The translations under genes and the position numbers were made by a program. Below are positions 1-8,642 of a DNA stretch of 64,000 nt, piece after piece. This DNA is from Sphingomonas sp. IBVSS2 (GTDB lineage: Bacteria > Pseudomonadota > Alphaproteobacteria > Sphingomonadales > Sphingomonadaceae): assembly GCF_002127225.1 (NCBI RefSeq), contig NZ_NFUR01000002.1:434001-498000 (forward strand), given 5' to 3'. The notes beneath the pieces are model-generated. The model made no database searches and was not told the origin of the DNA. It saw only the letters and a list, made by a program, of their open reading frames with translations. How positions within the stretch are numbered: position 1 is the stretch's first letter; each line of letters begins with the position of its first letter.

Positions 1-428
1 CAGGCCTCGAGCAGTTCGGGACGGCGCTCCAGGTCGATGCCGAGCTTGCGGCCATAGAGCCGGTAGTTGGCGCGGCCGGTGAGCTGGCCGGGGCCGCGGC
101 CGAGATAGCGCTTCCCGTCGCCCGGCCGGTCGTTGCCGAGCTTGGCGCTGCCCTCATAGGCGCGCTGGGCCGCGGTGGGGCCCCAGACCTCCCTGGCGTG
201 CTGGTATCCGCCGCTCTCGTGCGCGCAATGGGCCAGGAAATGCGCGAGGCGCCGGCCGCTGGCCAGGATGCGATAGCTGCGAAAATGGACGTTGGCGGCC
301 AGGCCGAGCTCGGCCGCCACCGCCGGCGCCGCGCCCGAGGCAGCGAACAGCGCGGCAAGCGTGCCCTGGCCGAGCAGTCCGTCCGCCTCCAGGCCCAGCC
401 GCTGCTGGAGCTTCCTCACCTCCAGCAT
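1..428 (-). CDS. GH19 chitinase/lysozyme-like protein with peptidoglycan-binding domain, truncated by window edge
   Basis: The frame is open from the ATG at 428 to the window edge, giving about 142 N-terminal residues. Residues 1-30 read as a PG_binding_1 unit (VRKLQQRLGLEADGLLGQGT). After it come HFLAHCAHESGGY and YLGRGPGQLTGRANYRLYG, the latter a hallmark of glycoside hydrolase family 19 (GRGxxQLTGRxNY). HESGG carries the expected catalytic Glu. GH19 enzymes cleave chitin, and bacterial or phage relatives with this small binding domain often act on peptidoglycan; I favour a cell-wall endolysin role because of that domain and the lack of a visible signal peptide. The start lies 35 bp after the stop of the upstream GST gene, so co-transcription is likely. 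The C-terminus is outside the window. Confidence 0.85.
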   Translation of the reverse strand, partial: MLEVRKLQQRLGLEADGLLGQGTLAALFAASGAAPAVAAELGLAANVHFRSYRILASGRRLAHFLAHCAHESGGYQHAREVWGPTAAQRAYEGSAKLGNDRPGDGKRYLGRGPGQLTGRANYRLYGRKLGIDLERRPELLEA

Positions 429-462
429 CGCGCGCGCCCCCGCCGGGCCGCGCGCGGCCGCC

Positions 463-1125
463 TCAGGCCGGATCCATCTCGAACTGCTGGATCACCCAAT
501 CCTCTTCCTGCGCCGCGGCGATCCAGTCCTGCATGAAGGGATGCTGGAGCACGGCGTTCATATAGGCGGGCGCGAAGCGGGCCACCGGCAGCGAATAGGT
601 GACGAAGCGCGTCACCACCGGCGCGAACATGATGTCCGCCGCGCCGAACGCGCCGAACAGGAACTGGCCTTCGCCGCCGAACCGGGCGCGAGCCTGGACC
701 CAGAGCTCCATGATCCGGCCGATCTCCTGCAGCACATCGCTGTCCGGTGCCTTGGGCGGATAGACCTGCCGCACGTTCATGGTGTGCTTTCGGCGCAGAT
801 TGGCGAAGCCCGAATGCATCTCGGCTGCCATCGAGCGGGCCATGGCGCGTGCCGCCGGATCCGTGGGCCAGAACCGGGTGTTGCCGGTCTTGTCGTTGAG
901 ATATTCGATGATCGCCAGGCTGTCCCACACCACGGCATCGCCGTCCCACAGGATCGGCACCTTGCCCGAGGAGGGAGCGAACTCGTCGCCCTCGCGCCGC
1001 TTCTCCCATGCCTCGTCGTACAGCGGCACGACCACTTCCTCGAAGGGAAGGCCGGCCTGCTTGCAGGCGAGCCAGCCGCGCAGCGACCAGGAGGAATAGG
1101 CTTTGTTGCCGATATAGAGCTTCAT
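463..1125 (-). CDS. glutathione S-transferase family protein
   Basis: The product is 220 residues, the usual cytosolic GST length. The N-terminal thioredoxin-fold half begins KLYIGNKAYSSWSLRGWLA; the SSWSLR stretch supplies the Ser/Tyr region that activates glutathione. VPILWDGD and the D-S-L-A-I-I-EYL stretch near residues 60-80 form the GSH-binding cis-Pro and Ser loop. The C-terminal half is an all-helical GST_C domain. The frame extends upstream to 1263, but the extra 46 residues are low-complexity and unlike the family, so the ATG at 1125 is chosen. The physiological electrophile is not deducible. A LexA-type box lies about 107 bp upstream. The GH19-like gene follows closely. Confidence 0.88.
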   Translation of the reverse strand: MKLYIGNKAYSSWSLRGWLACKQAGLPFEEVVVPLYDEAWEKRREGDEFAPSSGKVPILWDGDAVVWDSLAIIEYLNDKTGNTRFWPTDPAARAMARSMAAEMHSGFANLRRKHTMNVRQVYPPKAPDSDVLQEIGRIMELWVQARARFGGEGQFLFGAFGAADIMFAPVVTRFVTYSLPVARFAPAYMNAVLQHPFMQDWIAAAQEEDWVIQQFEMDPA

Positions 1126-1231
1126 GAACCCAGGGATAGCGGCGGGGCAGGGGGGCTGGCAACCGCCACGAAATGTCGACTCGCTCGACTCTCCTCGCGG
1201 GCGCGCATGGGAGTGAAATGGGGGTGGACTG

Positions 1232-1246
1232 GAACATAAAGAGAAC
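1232..1246. promoter_or_regulatory. candidate LexA (SOS) box, GAAC-N7-GAAC
   Basis: The sequence reads GAAC-ATAAAGA-GAAC, and GTTCTCTTTATGTTC on the other strand. It matches the alphaproteobacterial LexA direct repeat GTTC-N7-GTTC with exact spacing and an AT-rich spacer. It lies between the divergent GST (start 1125) and secreted TPR gene (start 1372), so it could control either. The motif match is direct; SOS control is inference. Confidence 0.5.
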
Positions 1247-1371
1247 ATACGCAGCATCGGCATATGTAGGGAAGCGCTGAAATATCGTTTATGTGCAATG
1301 GCTTAATCGGCAGCTGGCGCGTGGTTGCCAATGCGGAGCGACAGGCTAAGCTGGTCGAAAAGGGGGAGTTC

Positions 1372-2988
1372 ATGCTGAAATCGGGTCGGATCGCGCTCGC
1401 GATGATGGTGGCTGCGATGGTGGCTGCCGTGCCGGTGCATGCCCAGGTGGTGCCGCAGGCGCAGGATGCCGATGCGCTCCAGGTCGGGATCGGGCGCTTT
1501 GCCGAGCCTGCGGAGCGCGCATTGCTGCCCGACCTGGCGACGGCGCTGATGCAGAAGGAATCCAGGGAAAGGCTGGCCGCCCTCGACGCGCTTCTCGCCA
1601 GGCTCGATCGGCCGACCCAGTTGCGGGGCATCGTCCAGTCGATGCGCGGCGCGATGCTGCTCGACCAATATCGCCACCCCGAAGCGCTCGCGGCGGAGGA
1701 GGAGGCGATCCGGCTCGCGCCCGGCGTGCCGCCGGTCAAGCTCTACGCCGTCCATGTGATGATCTTCGCCGGTGCGCCGCAGCGCGCGGCGGACCTGTGG
1801 CTTGCGCTGAGCCGCGAATATCCCGCGATCGCGGCCGGGCTTGGCGGCTATGAACTGGATGCGCTGCGCGAGCGGCTGCGGGATATCGGCGACAACAAGC
1901 GCGCCGACGCGCTCTCCGCGCGGATCGCGGAGGTGGGGGTTGCCACCCATTCCGGGCCGCGCGCCTCGGACGGCGCGCTGGCGCAGATCCGGCTGCGGAT
2001 GGGCGAAGGGAAGATCGCGGAAGCGGCCGCGCTCGTCCCGTCCGTGCTGGTGACGCGCGACCTAGCGCAGCTCTATCTCGATCGCCGCTATGAGGCGTTG
2101 TGGCCGGCGATCGCCCGCTGGGGCGGCCAGGACCTCGGGCTTGGCCAGAAGCTCTATCTCGAGGCGCTGCGCCGCGATTGGCATGCGAGCAACACCCTGG
2201 AGGGCGCGACCGATTACGCCCGGGCGCTGAACGGCGTGCGCGCCTATGCGGCGGTGACCCAGCTCTTCCTGCCGCTGCTGGCGCCGGAGGCCCTGAAACT
2301 CGACAAGGACGGGGCGGAATATCTCGCGCCGCCCGTGGCGCGGGCGATGCTGGGCCAGGGACAGGCCGAACAGGGCATCGCCCTGCTCAAGCGCGTCGAT
2401 GCGACCTTCACGGAAGATACCGCGCAGAAGCTGAACCTGAGCGGCAACCTGGCGGAGACCTATCTCACGATCGGCCGCTTTGCCGAGGCGAGCGCCACTG
2501 CGAGCGAATGGCTGGTCATCGCGCGGCGCATGGGCGCGGAGATCAACAAGGCGGCGTTGATCGGCGTGCAGGCGGTGCGTGCCTGCGCGCTGATCCGCGG
2601 CGGCAAGGCGGATCAGGCGGGCGGCGATGTGGCCGATGTGCTGATGGCGCGCACGGGGCTGCCCGATCCGGCAATGGACATCTATGCATGCCGCGACGAT
2701 TTCGCCGGCGGCAAGGCGCTGGTGATCGAGAGCCTGAACGACGAACATCGGCGCGGCTGGGCGTTGCGCTGGATCCAGCCGAGCGGGGTGAATCTCCCCT
2801 TCGAGGAGTCGCGCCGTTCGGACCGGTTCCAGAAGCGCATCGCCGCCGATCCGGAGGTGCGCGCCGCGGCCGGGAAGGTTGGCCGGATCCTGCCCATGAC
2901 GGTCATCGAGCGCCTGCCCGACGGGTTCGACCCCATGGCGCCCGCCGATCTCCACGCACCCGATCAGGAGGCGCCTCCGGTGAGTTGA
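1372..2988 (+). CDS. secreted TPR-like protein of unknown function
   Basis: The product is 538 residues. It starts with a signal peptide (basic MLKSGR, a hydrophobic Ala/Val/Met stretch, then VPVHAQ, cleavage expected after HA). The rest is Ala/Leu-rich and helical, with repeated A-x-A-L and Y/R-Y-x-E-AL patterns such as YRHPEALAAEEEAIRLAP and LSGNLAETYLTIGRFAEA, typical of tetratricopeptide helices. No enzymatic motif was recognised. The frame is open from 1291, but the ATG at 1372 is preceded by an AGGGGGAG Shine-Dalgarno and begins the signal peptide. It probably acts in the periplasm as a protein-protein scaffold. It stands alone, divergent from the GST and just upstream of the MarR-MFS pair. 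Confidence 0.75.
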   Translation: MLKSGRIALAMMVAAMVAAVPVHAQVVPQAQDADALQVGIGRFAEPAERALLPDLATALMQKESRERLAALDALLARLDRPTQLRGIVQSMRGAMLLDQYRHPEALAAEEEAIRLAPGVPPVKLYAVHVMIFAGAPQRAADLWLALSREYPAIAAGLGGYELDALRERLRDIGDNKRADALSARIAEVGVATHSGPRASDGALAQIRLRMGEGKIAEAAALVPSVLVTRDLAQLYLDRRYEALWPAIARWGGQDLGLGQKLYLEALRRDWHASNTLEGATDYARALNGVRAYAAVTQLFLPLLAPEALKLDKDGAEYLAPPVARAMLGQGQAEQGIALLKRVDATFTEDTAQKLNLSGNLAETYLTIGRFAEASATASEWLVIARRMGAEINKAALIGVQAVRACALIRGGKADQAGGDVADVLMARTGLPDPAMDIYACRDDFAGGKALVIESLNDEHRRGWALRWIQPSGVNLPFEESRRSDRFQKRIAADPEVRAAAGKVGRILPMTVIERLPDGFDPMAPADLHAPDQEAPPVS

Positions 2989-2997
2989 GGCTTGATC

Positions 2998-3035
2998 ATG
3001 CATATGCATCATGCATACACACGATGCATATGCAT
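2998..3035 (+). promoter_or_regulatory. repeated ATGCATATGCAT palindromes, candidate MarR operator over the marR start
   Basis: Two identical 12-bp palindromes ATGCATATGCAT lie at 2998-3009 and 3024-3035, 26 bp apart, with a third half (ATGCAT) at 3011-3016. The second copy contains the first in-frame ATGs of the marR-type gene. A weak TTGATC (2992-2997) and CATACA (3014-3019) could form a promoter giving a leaderless mRNA. Perfect symmetry next to a MarR-family gene suggests autorepression. Confidence 0.6.
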
Positions 3036-3473
3036 GACGATTCGCTCCCTTCCGTCTGCGCCTGCACGATGCTGCGCAAGGCCGCGCGCATTACCGGCCG
3101 CCTCTACGACTCCGCGCTGGCCGGGCACGGGATGACGACTGCGCAATTCGCGATCCTGCGGCACGTCGCCCGGGGCGAGCCGCTGGCGCTGAGCCGGCTG
3201 GCGGAGCAGCTCGAGATGGATCGCAGCTCGCTCTACCGCGCGCTTGCGCCGATCGAGAAACGCGGCTGGGTGGGCGTGACCGCCGGGGCCGGCCGCAGCA
3301 AATGCGCATCGCTGAGCGCGGCGGGCCGGAAAGCGCTGCATGCTGCCGAGCCCGACTGGGCGGCGATGCAGCGGCGGGTGGAGGCGGAGGCGGGCCCGGC
3401 GCTGTGGCGGGAGCTCAAGGCCGGGATCAAGGGCTTCACGCAAAGCCTCGAGCGTGCGGGAGGCCGGGCATGA
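3024..3473 (+). CDS. MarR family transcriptional regulator
   Basis: The product is about 149 residues, normal for MarR. An N-terminal helix (CTMLRKAARITGRLYDSAL) leads into LAGHGMTTAQFAILRHVA and the winged helix: LSRLAEQLEMDRSSLYRALAP is the recognition region and ERRGWVG-like IEKRGWVGVTAG the wing. MarR dimers usually bind palindromes near their own gene and release on ligand binding. In-frame starts exist at 3024, 3030 and 3069; 3069 would cut helix 1, so 3024 or 3030 is preferred although no Shine-Dalgarno is visible. The stop overlaps the start of the MFS gene (ATGA), so the two are coupled. The longer frame upstream is a shadow of the TPR gene. Confidence 0.85.
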   Translation: MHMHDDSLPSVCACTMLRKAARITGRLYDSALAGHGMTTAQFAILRHVARGEPLALSRLAEQLEMDRSSLYRALAPIEKRGWVGVTAGAGRSKCASLSAAGRKALHAAEPDWAAMQRRVEAEAGPALWRELKAGIKGFTQSLERAGGRA

Positions 3474-4750
3474 TCGCGCTGCTTTCCCGCCTGCCGGTGG
3501 GCGCGCGCGGCTATGCCGGCATCGTCGCCGCGATCACGTTCGTCGCGCTGCTCGTCTCTGCCGGCCTGCGCTCGGCGCCGGGCGTGATGATGCTGCCGCT
3601 CGAGCAGCATTTCGGCTGGGACCGCGCGACCATCTCGGCCGCCGCGGCGATCGGCATCTTCCTCTACGGGCTGGTCGGCCCGTTCGCCGCCGCGCTGATG
3701 CTGACGGTGGGGATCCGGCGAACGATGCTGGGCGGGCTGGTGCTGATGTCACTGGCCACCTTCGCGAGCCTGTGGATGTCCGAGCCCTGGCAATATGTGC
3801 TGAGCTGGGGCGTGTTCTCGGGCGTGGGCAGCGGCGCGGTCGCCTCGGTGCTGGGCGCGGCGGTGGTCAATCGCTGGTTCGCGACGCGCCAGGGGCTGGT
3901 GATGGGCATGCTGACCGCGAGCACCGCGACCGGCGCGCTCGTCTTCCTGCCGATGCTAGCCTGGCTGGCCGAGGGCGGGGCGTGGCGGCCCGTGGCGCTG
4001 GCCGTTTCGATCGCCAGTGCCGCGGTGATCCCGCTGGTGCTGCTGTTCGTGCCCGAGCATCCGCAGCAGCTGGGCGTGCGCCGCTTCGGCGAGACCGAGG
4101 CGAGCATGCCGCCGCCGCCGCTCAAGCAGGCGGCGACGCCGGCGCTGGCCTTCACCGCGCTGTTCCGCGCTTCGAAGAGCATGACCTTCTGGCTGTTGTT
4201 CGGAACCTTCTTCGTCTGCGGGCTCACCACCAACGGGCTGGTGGGCACCCACCTGATCGCCTTTTGCGGCGATCACGGCATTGCGCCGGTGCAGGCGGCG
4301 GGGCTGCTGAGCCTGATGGGGCTGTTCGACCTGATCGGCACCACCGCATCGGGCTGGCTGACCGATCGCTATGATCCGCGCAAGCTGCTGTTCGTCTATT
4401 ACGGGCTGCGCGGCCTCTCGTTGCTGGCACTGCCGTTCCTCGACTTCAGCGCCTCCAGCCTGCTCCTGTTCGCGATCTTCTATGGGCTCGACTGGATCGC
4501 GACCGTGCCGCCCACGGTGAAGCTGGCCAATGTCCATTTCGGCGAGCGCGACGCGCCGATCGTGTTCGGCTGGGTGATGGTGGGGCACCAGATCGGAGCG
4601 GCGACCGCGGCGTTCGGCGCGGGGGCGGTGCGCGCCTGGACGGGAACCTATACGCCGGCCTTCCTGGTGGCGGGCGCCTTCGGGCTGGTCGCGGCGGTGG
4701 CGATCCTCGCGGCGCGGGCGGAGAAGGAACCGCAGCCGGCGCTGGCCTAG
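3470..4750 (+). CDS. MFS transporter, probable exporter/permease under MarR control
   Basis: The product is 426 residues with about 12 predicted membrane spans. It starts MIALLSRLPVGARGYAG and proceeds through an aromatic/Gly-rich TM1 and the region GLRSAPGVMMLPLEQHFGW, seen in MFS members of the oxalate/formate and monocarboxylate-like group. A cytoplasmic loop near the middle carries PPPPLKQAATPALAF, and SGWLTDRYDPRKLL is the second-half MFS signature (GxxxDRxxxR/K). The ATG overlaps the marR stop (ATGA at 3470-3473). A MarR-coupled MFS commonly moves an aromatic or toxic compound whose binding relieves repression; the substrate cannot be read from sequence. Confidence 0.85.
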   Translation: MIALLSRLPVGARGYAGIVAAITFVALLVSAGLRSAPGVMMLPLEQHFGWDRATISAAAAIGIFLYGLVGPFAAALMLTVGIRRTMLGGLVLMSLATFASLWMSEPWQYVLSWGVFSGVGSGAVASVLGAAVVNRWFATRQGLVMGMLTASTATGALVFLPMLAWLAEGGAWRPVALAVSIASAAVIPLVLLFVPEHPQQLGVRRFGETEASMPPPPLKQAATPALAFTALFRASKSMTFWLLFGTFFVCGLTTNGLVGTHLIAFCGDHGIAPVQAAGLLSLMGLFDLIGTTASGWLTDRYDPRKLLFVYYGLRGLSLLALPFLDFSASSLLLFAIFYGLDWIATVPPTVKLANVHFGERDAPIVFGWVMVGHQIGAATAAFGAGAVRAWTGTYTPAFLVAGAFGLVAAVAILAARAEKEPQPALA

Positions 4751-4764
4751 GGAGGATCGACGTT

Positions 4765-4953
4765 CAGCTCTTTCCCTTCCGTTCCCGGTGGCGAGGGACG
4801 GAGGTCTAATGTCGAAGCCTCTCCCTTCCGTCATGCTGAACTTGTTTCAGCATCCAATTCTCCACCAGCGATATCGCCAGTGGCACGTTGGACCCTGAAA
4901 CAAGTTCAGGGTGACGAAAGAGGTTGGCTCAACGCGTTCCGGCCCGCCAAGCC
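4765..4953. repeat. 189-bp dispersed element, copy A (inverted relative to copy B at 47016-47204)
   Basis: About 179 of 189 positions match the reverse complement of 47016-47204 by eye. It contains two hairpins built on ACTTGTTTCAG: ATGCTGAA-cttgt-TTCAGCAT (stem 8, loop 5) near 4832 and CCCTGAA-acaag-TTCAGGG near 4893. It lies between convergent genes (the MFS and chemoreceptor genes), where it may also end transcription. No ORF is credible in it. Confidence 0.9.
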
Positions 4954-4981
4954 ACATTCTCAGCCTAAATGTCGATCTGGC

Positions 4982-6574
4982 CTAGGCCGCCCGCAACGTC
5001 TCGAGGAAGCTGCGCATCTCGCCGAGCAAGCGGCGGGCCTGGTTGACGAGCTCGTCGGTGGCGGCATCCATCTCGGCCGCGGTGCGCGCGGCTTCGTCCG
5101 TGGCGCTCTCGGCGCCTGCCGCGCCGGCCTGGAGATCGGCGGTGAGTGTCGCGGCGGTGCCCGCATAGGCCTGGATCGAGCGGATCACTTCCCCCTGGTG
5201 CCGTACCGCATGGCCCACCGCACCGCCGACTTCGCCGATCCGGTCGAAGCTGTCGCGCATGTCGCCGACGATGGCGGTAGTGGCATGGACCGCGCCGGTC
5301 ATCCGGGCGAGCTGGGCGCGGATGTCGTCCGTGGCGTGCGCCGTCTGGGCGGCGAGGCTCTTCACTTCCTGCGCGACGATCGCGAAGCCGCGGCCGGCCT
5401 CGCCGGCGCGGGCCGCCTCGATGCTGGCGTTGAGCGCGAGCAGATTGGTGCGTGCCGCGATCTCGGCGATCATGTCGGCGATGGTGCCGACGCTGGCACT
5501 GTGCTCGACCAGCGTGGCGAAACGGGTATCGGCCGAGCGGGAAAGGCCATGGAGATGCGCGGTGGTCTCGCTCTGAGCGTCGAGGCTGGCTTCGACCGCG
5601 GCGAGTGAGCGTCCGAGGTTGGCCGATTCCTCGAGCAATGTCGCGGCGCCGGTATCCGCGCGCGCGGCGCGATCGGCGACGCCGCGAATCTCGTCGCGCG
5701 TGGCGGCGGCGGTTCCGACCAGGCTGCCGGCGGAAGTGCGGGTCTGCTCGGCCGCGGCGGCCAGCTCGCTGATCGCGGCGACGAACTGGCGCTCGAACCG
5801 GTCGGCGATGCGGGCGATCTCGGCGCGGCGGTCGCGCTCGGCGTCCAGCTGGGCGCGGTGGCGCGATTCGGCGGCATGGGCGGCCTGTTGCAGCTCGTCG
5901 CGCTGGGCCGCGGCGCGCAGCAGGTCGCGCTCGGCGGCGGCGCGGGCCAGCGCCTCGCCTTGCGCGAACTGTTCGCCGACCAGCGCTGCCTGGCCCATCA
6001 CGGTGCGGGCGAGCAAGGCGACGAAGACGGCAAGGAAGACGAACACGCCCGCCGGGATGTTGGCGAAGACGGCATAGAGCGCGCAGATCGCCACGGCGAT
6101 GCCGAGCCACGCCAGGCTGGCGGGCGGCAGCGGCGCATAGCGCAGCGCGCCGATCGCGACGACGCCGGCGATGGCGGTGGTGGTGACGATCAGTTCCTGG
6201 TCGGTCGCGCCCAGGCCGATCGTCAGGAGGAACAGGAACCAGCCGAGCGAGGAAGCCGCCGCCTCGATCACCATGGCGCGCAGGGTTCCGGGGGGATCGT
6301 CCACACGCCAGTCGCGCCGTTTGCCGTCACGCCAGCGGACCAGGACCGCGGTGCCGATCGCGAGGTGCAGCGCCAGCGCGGCGATATGCCACGACCAGAA
6401 GCTTTGGGCGTGGATCATCAGCGTCAGCGCGATGCTGACGAAGACACTGGTGGCATAGGAAAGCGGATAGCCGCGCTGGATGGCGAAGGCATGGGCACGC
6501 ATCAGCGGCGGCGGGAGCGCCGCCCATCTGTCCCAGATCGCCCGCTTCAGGGCGTTTCCGTTCGCCTCTGCCAT
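4982..6574 (-). CDS. methyl-accepting chemotaxis protein with multi-span membrane N-terminus
   Basis: The product is 530 residues. Residues 1-200 hold about six hydrophobic segments (for example [18 protein letters not shown] and [19 protein letters not shown]) with little periplasmic sequence between them. A coiled coil of Glu/Arg/Ala follows (about 205-265), then the cytoplasmic MCP signalling domain with the hairpin tip [33 protein letters not shown]. No HAMP domain is evident. MCPs relay signals through CheW to CheA. The compact membrane domain suggests sensing within or near the membrane (redox, energy state or light) rather than by a classic periplasmic ligand pocket; that is inference. 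No che genes are adjacent. Confidence 0.88.
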   Translation of the reverse strand: MAEANGNALKRAIWDRWAALPPPLMRAHAFAIQRGYPLSYATSVFVSIALTLMIHAQSFWSWHIAALALHLAIGTAVLVRWRDGKRRDWRVDDPPGTLRAMVIEAAASSLGWFLFLLTIGLGATDQELIVTTTAIAGVVAIGALRYAPLPPASLAWLGIAVAICALYAVFANIPAGVFVFLAVFVALLARTVMGQAALVGEQFAQGEALARAAAERDLLRAAAQRDELQQAAHAAESRHRAQLDAERDRRAEIARIADRFERQFVAAISELAAAAEQTRTSAGSLVGTAAATRDEIRGVADRAARADTGAATLLEESANLGRSLAAVEASLDAQSETTAHLHGLSRSADTRFATLVEHSASVGTIADMIAEIAARTNLLALNASIEAARAGEAGRGFAIVAQEVKSLAAQTAHATDDIRAQLARMTGAVHATTAIVGDMRDSFDRIGEVGGAVGHAVRHQGEVIRSIQAYAGTAATLTADLQAGAAGAESATDEAARTAAEMDAATDELVNQARRLLGEMRSFLETLRAA

Positions 6575-6612
6575 CCTGGCCAGCGATTAGCCCGGCATGG
6601 TTACCATCGCGT

Positions 6613-7749
6613 TTACAGTCGCAGGTGGATGCCCCGGCGATGGAGCGGAATCAGCAGCGCCAGCACCAGCAGCAGCGCCGCCAGCGCGAAGAGGAACGAG
6701 GCGAGGAGGAGGTTGCCGGGGAGGAGGGCGGCGAGCGCATGCCACGCCCAGGCCTGGAACCCCGTGCGCATTGCCGCGAGCGAGAGCAGCAGCGAGAGCA
6801 GATAGCCCAGGATCGCGTTCATCCCCAGCACGTCGAGCGGCCACAGCGCCTTGCGGACCGCTTCGCTGCGCGCGGCGAGGATGCAGCCGACGAACAGGAT
6901 CGCCGACAGGCCCGAGGTGAGCAGCGCGAAGCTGCTGGTCCACAGCTTCTTGTTGAGCGGGAGCCAGGGTGCGAGCAGGAGGCCGAGCGCGGCGAGGGCG
7001 ATGCCGGCGAGCAGGATGCGCATCGTCGCGCGTTCGGGCGCTGCCTTCCAGAGCAGGGCGGCGAGCGCGCCGAGCAGGACGTTGACCAGCGCGGGGAGGG
7101 TGGAGAGCAGCCCCTCGGGATCATAGACGATGTTGCCCGCCGCGTCGGTGCCGAGGCGGTACATGTGATGCGTGCTCACCACGATCCGGTCGACATAGCC
7201 GGCGAGGTTGCCGGCGGGGCTGAGATCCCCGGCGCCGTGTCCGGGCACGGGCACGAAGGCCAGCAGCGCCCAATAGCCGAGCAGAAGCGCGGCGCTGGCG
7301 ATGCCGAGCGCGGGGGCACTGAGATGCGCGCGCCCGTCCGCGTCCCTTCGCGCGGTGAGGATCGCCAGCGCGGCGGCGAGGCCGTAGCAGAGGCCGAGGC
7401 GGGGCAGGACGCCGAAGACGCGGAAATCCGCCAGGCCGGGGCGGGCCAGCATCTGCCACGCCCAGCCGATCAGGATCAGCAGCAGCGCGCGCCGGACGAC
7501 ACGGCCCCAGAGCCGGGCGTCGACCCGGCGGGGGAAGGACAGGCCCAGCGCCACGCCCATCGCGCAAAGAAAGGCGGGGAAGACGAGGTCGGTGGGCGTG
7601 AAGCCGTGCCACTCGGCATGGTCGAGCGGCCACCAGACATGCGCCCAGCTGCCCGGCGTGTTGACGATGATCATGAACGCCACCGTCAGCCCGCGGAACA
7701 GGTCGAGCCCGCCGAGCCGTGCGCTTGCCTGCATCCTGCCTTCGGTCAT
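6613..7749 (-). CDS. NagX/HGSNAT-like membrane acyltransferase family protein (DUF5009 type)
   Basis: The product is 378 residues, largely hydrophobic with about ten membrane spans. The N-terminal LDLFRGLTVAFMIIVNTPG followed by HAEWHGFTPTDLVFPAFLC is characteristic of the family related to heparan-alpha-glucosaminide N-acetyltransferase, where the conserved His in the first loop accepts the acetyl group. In sugar-amine loci the bacterial members are called NagX. Here it is not in a GlcNAc operon, though GH18 and GH19 genes lie within 7 kb on either side. It is followed by the chemoreceptor gene after 38 bp and is divergent from the Tat-signal gene at 7862. An acyl-transfer role is family inference. 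Confidence 0.75.
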   Translation of the reverse strand: MTEGRMQASARLGGLDLFRGLTVAFMIIVNTPGSWAHVWWPLDHAEWHGFTPTDLVFPAFLCAMGVALGLSFPRRVDARLWGRVVRRALLLILIGWAWQMLARPGLADFRVFGVLPRLGLCYGLAAALAILTARRDADGRAHLSAPALGIASAALLLGYWALLAFVPVPGHGAGDLSPAGNLAGYVDRIVVSTHHMYRLGTDAAGNIVYDPEGLLSTLPALVNVLLGALAALLWKAAPERATMRILLAGIALAALGLLLAPWLPLNKKLWTSSFALLTSGLSAILFVGCILAARSEAVRKALWPLDVLGMNAILGYLLSLLLSLAAMRTGFQAWAWHALAALLPGNLLLASFLFALAALLLVLALLIPLHRRGIHLRL

Positions 7750-7861
7750 TGCGTCCCTCCCCGCCGCACCATGGATCGGTTGGGTCGCCCGGTCAAAGCG
7801 CGGCGCTTGCGGCGGGAACGCGGTGTGTTAGTGATCTAGCACGATACTGTGGGAGTCGGGG

Positions 7862-8635
7862 ATGGGCGGAGTGGAGATCAGCCGGCGGGGCGTGCTTGCG
7901 GCCGCGGCGGTGGCGCCGGTCGCGGCGATGGCCAGGGCGGCGCCGGCCAGGCTTTCCGTCGGCGACCGGCTGGCGCGCTTCGACCTGCTCAAGCCCGGCG
8001 TGCACAGCTATCTCCGCTCGGCCGAGAAGGACGGCGCGCATGTCGCGCGCGACATCTGGCGGCGCGAAGTGCGGTTCGAGACGGTCGATGGCGCGCAGAA
8101 GCTGCGCATCGTGCAGCGATGGGACGGGACGGGCGCGAAGCCCTCGCTGGTCACCCGCGATTCGCTGTTCGAACCGGGCACATGGCGGCCCTCCAGCCAT
8201 TTGCGTGTCACGACGGTCGAGGACAAGAAGACGGTGGAGGGTTTCCTGTTCGCCCCGGACAGGATCAGCGGCCTGCCGGGCGTGGCGGACAATAGCCGCG
8301 CCGATTTCAATGTCGCCTTCCCCGAACCAATGTTCAATTTCGAGACCGACATGGAGATGCTCGGCACGCTGCCGCTGGCGCATGGCTATCAGGTGTCGAT
8401 CCCCTTCTACCATCCGGCCGGCGGGCCGCCGGCTCGCTATCTGTGGACGGTGACGGGGGACGCGCAGCTGGCCGGGCCCGACGGGCGGCCGATCGACTGC
8501 TGGATCGTCGAATGCGACTATAACAGCGGCAAGGACCCGTCGCGCTTCTGGTATGCCAAGCGCACGCAGCAGTTCATCAAGCTGGAGGCGAAGGCGCCGG
8601 ACGGATCGCTGTTCCGCAAGACGCTGCTGTTCTGA
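7862..8635 (+). CDS. exported protein of unknown function, DUF3108-like
   Basis: The product is 257 residues. It begins with a likely Tat signal (ISRRGVLAAAAVAPVAAMARAAPA), with RR followed by a hydrophobic stretch and AxA cleavage. The mature part is beta-rich and ends with FWYAKRTQQFIKLEAKAPDG, which resembles the closing strands of DUF3108-type beta-barrel proteins (Trp/aromatic, basic residue, then a repeated strand). No catalytic signature was recognised. The DUF3108 link is tentative. A single Cys pair (C-W-I-V-E-C) near residue 215 is notable. It stands alone, convergent with the small GGCT-like gene. Confidence 0.6.
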   Translation: MGGVEISRRGVLAAAAVAPVAAMARAAPARLSVGDRLARFDLLKPGVHSYLRSAEKDGAHVARDIWRREVRFETVDGAQKLRIVQRWDGTGAKPSLVTRDSLFEPGTWRPSSHLRVTTVEDKKTVEGFLFAPDRISGLPGVADNSRADFNVAFPEPMFNFETDMEMLGTLPLAHGYQVSIPFYHPAGGPPARYLWTVTGDAQLAGPDGRPIDCWIVECDYNSGKDPSRFWYAKRTQQFIKLEAKAPDGSLFRKTLLF

Positions 8636-8642
8636 GGTCAGG

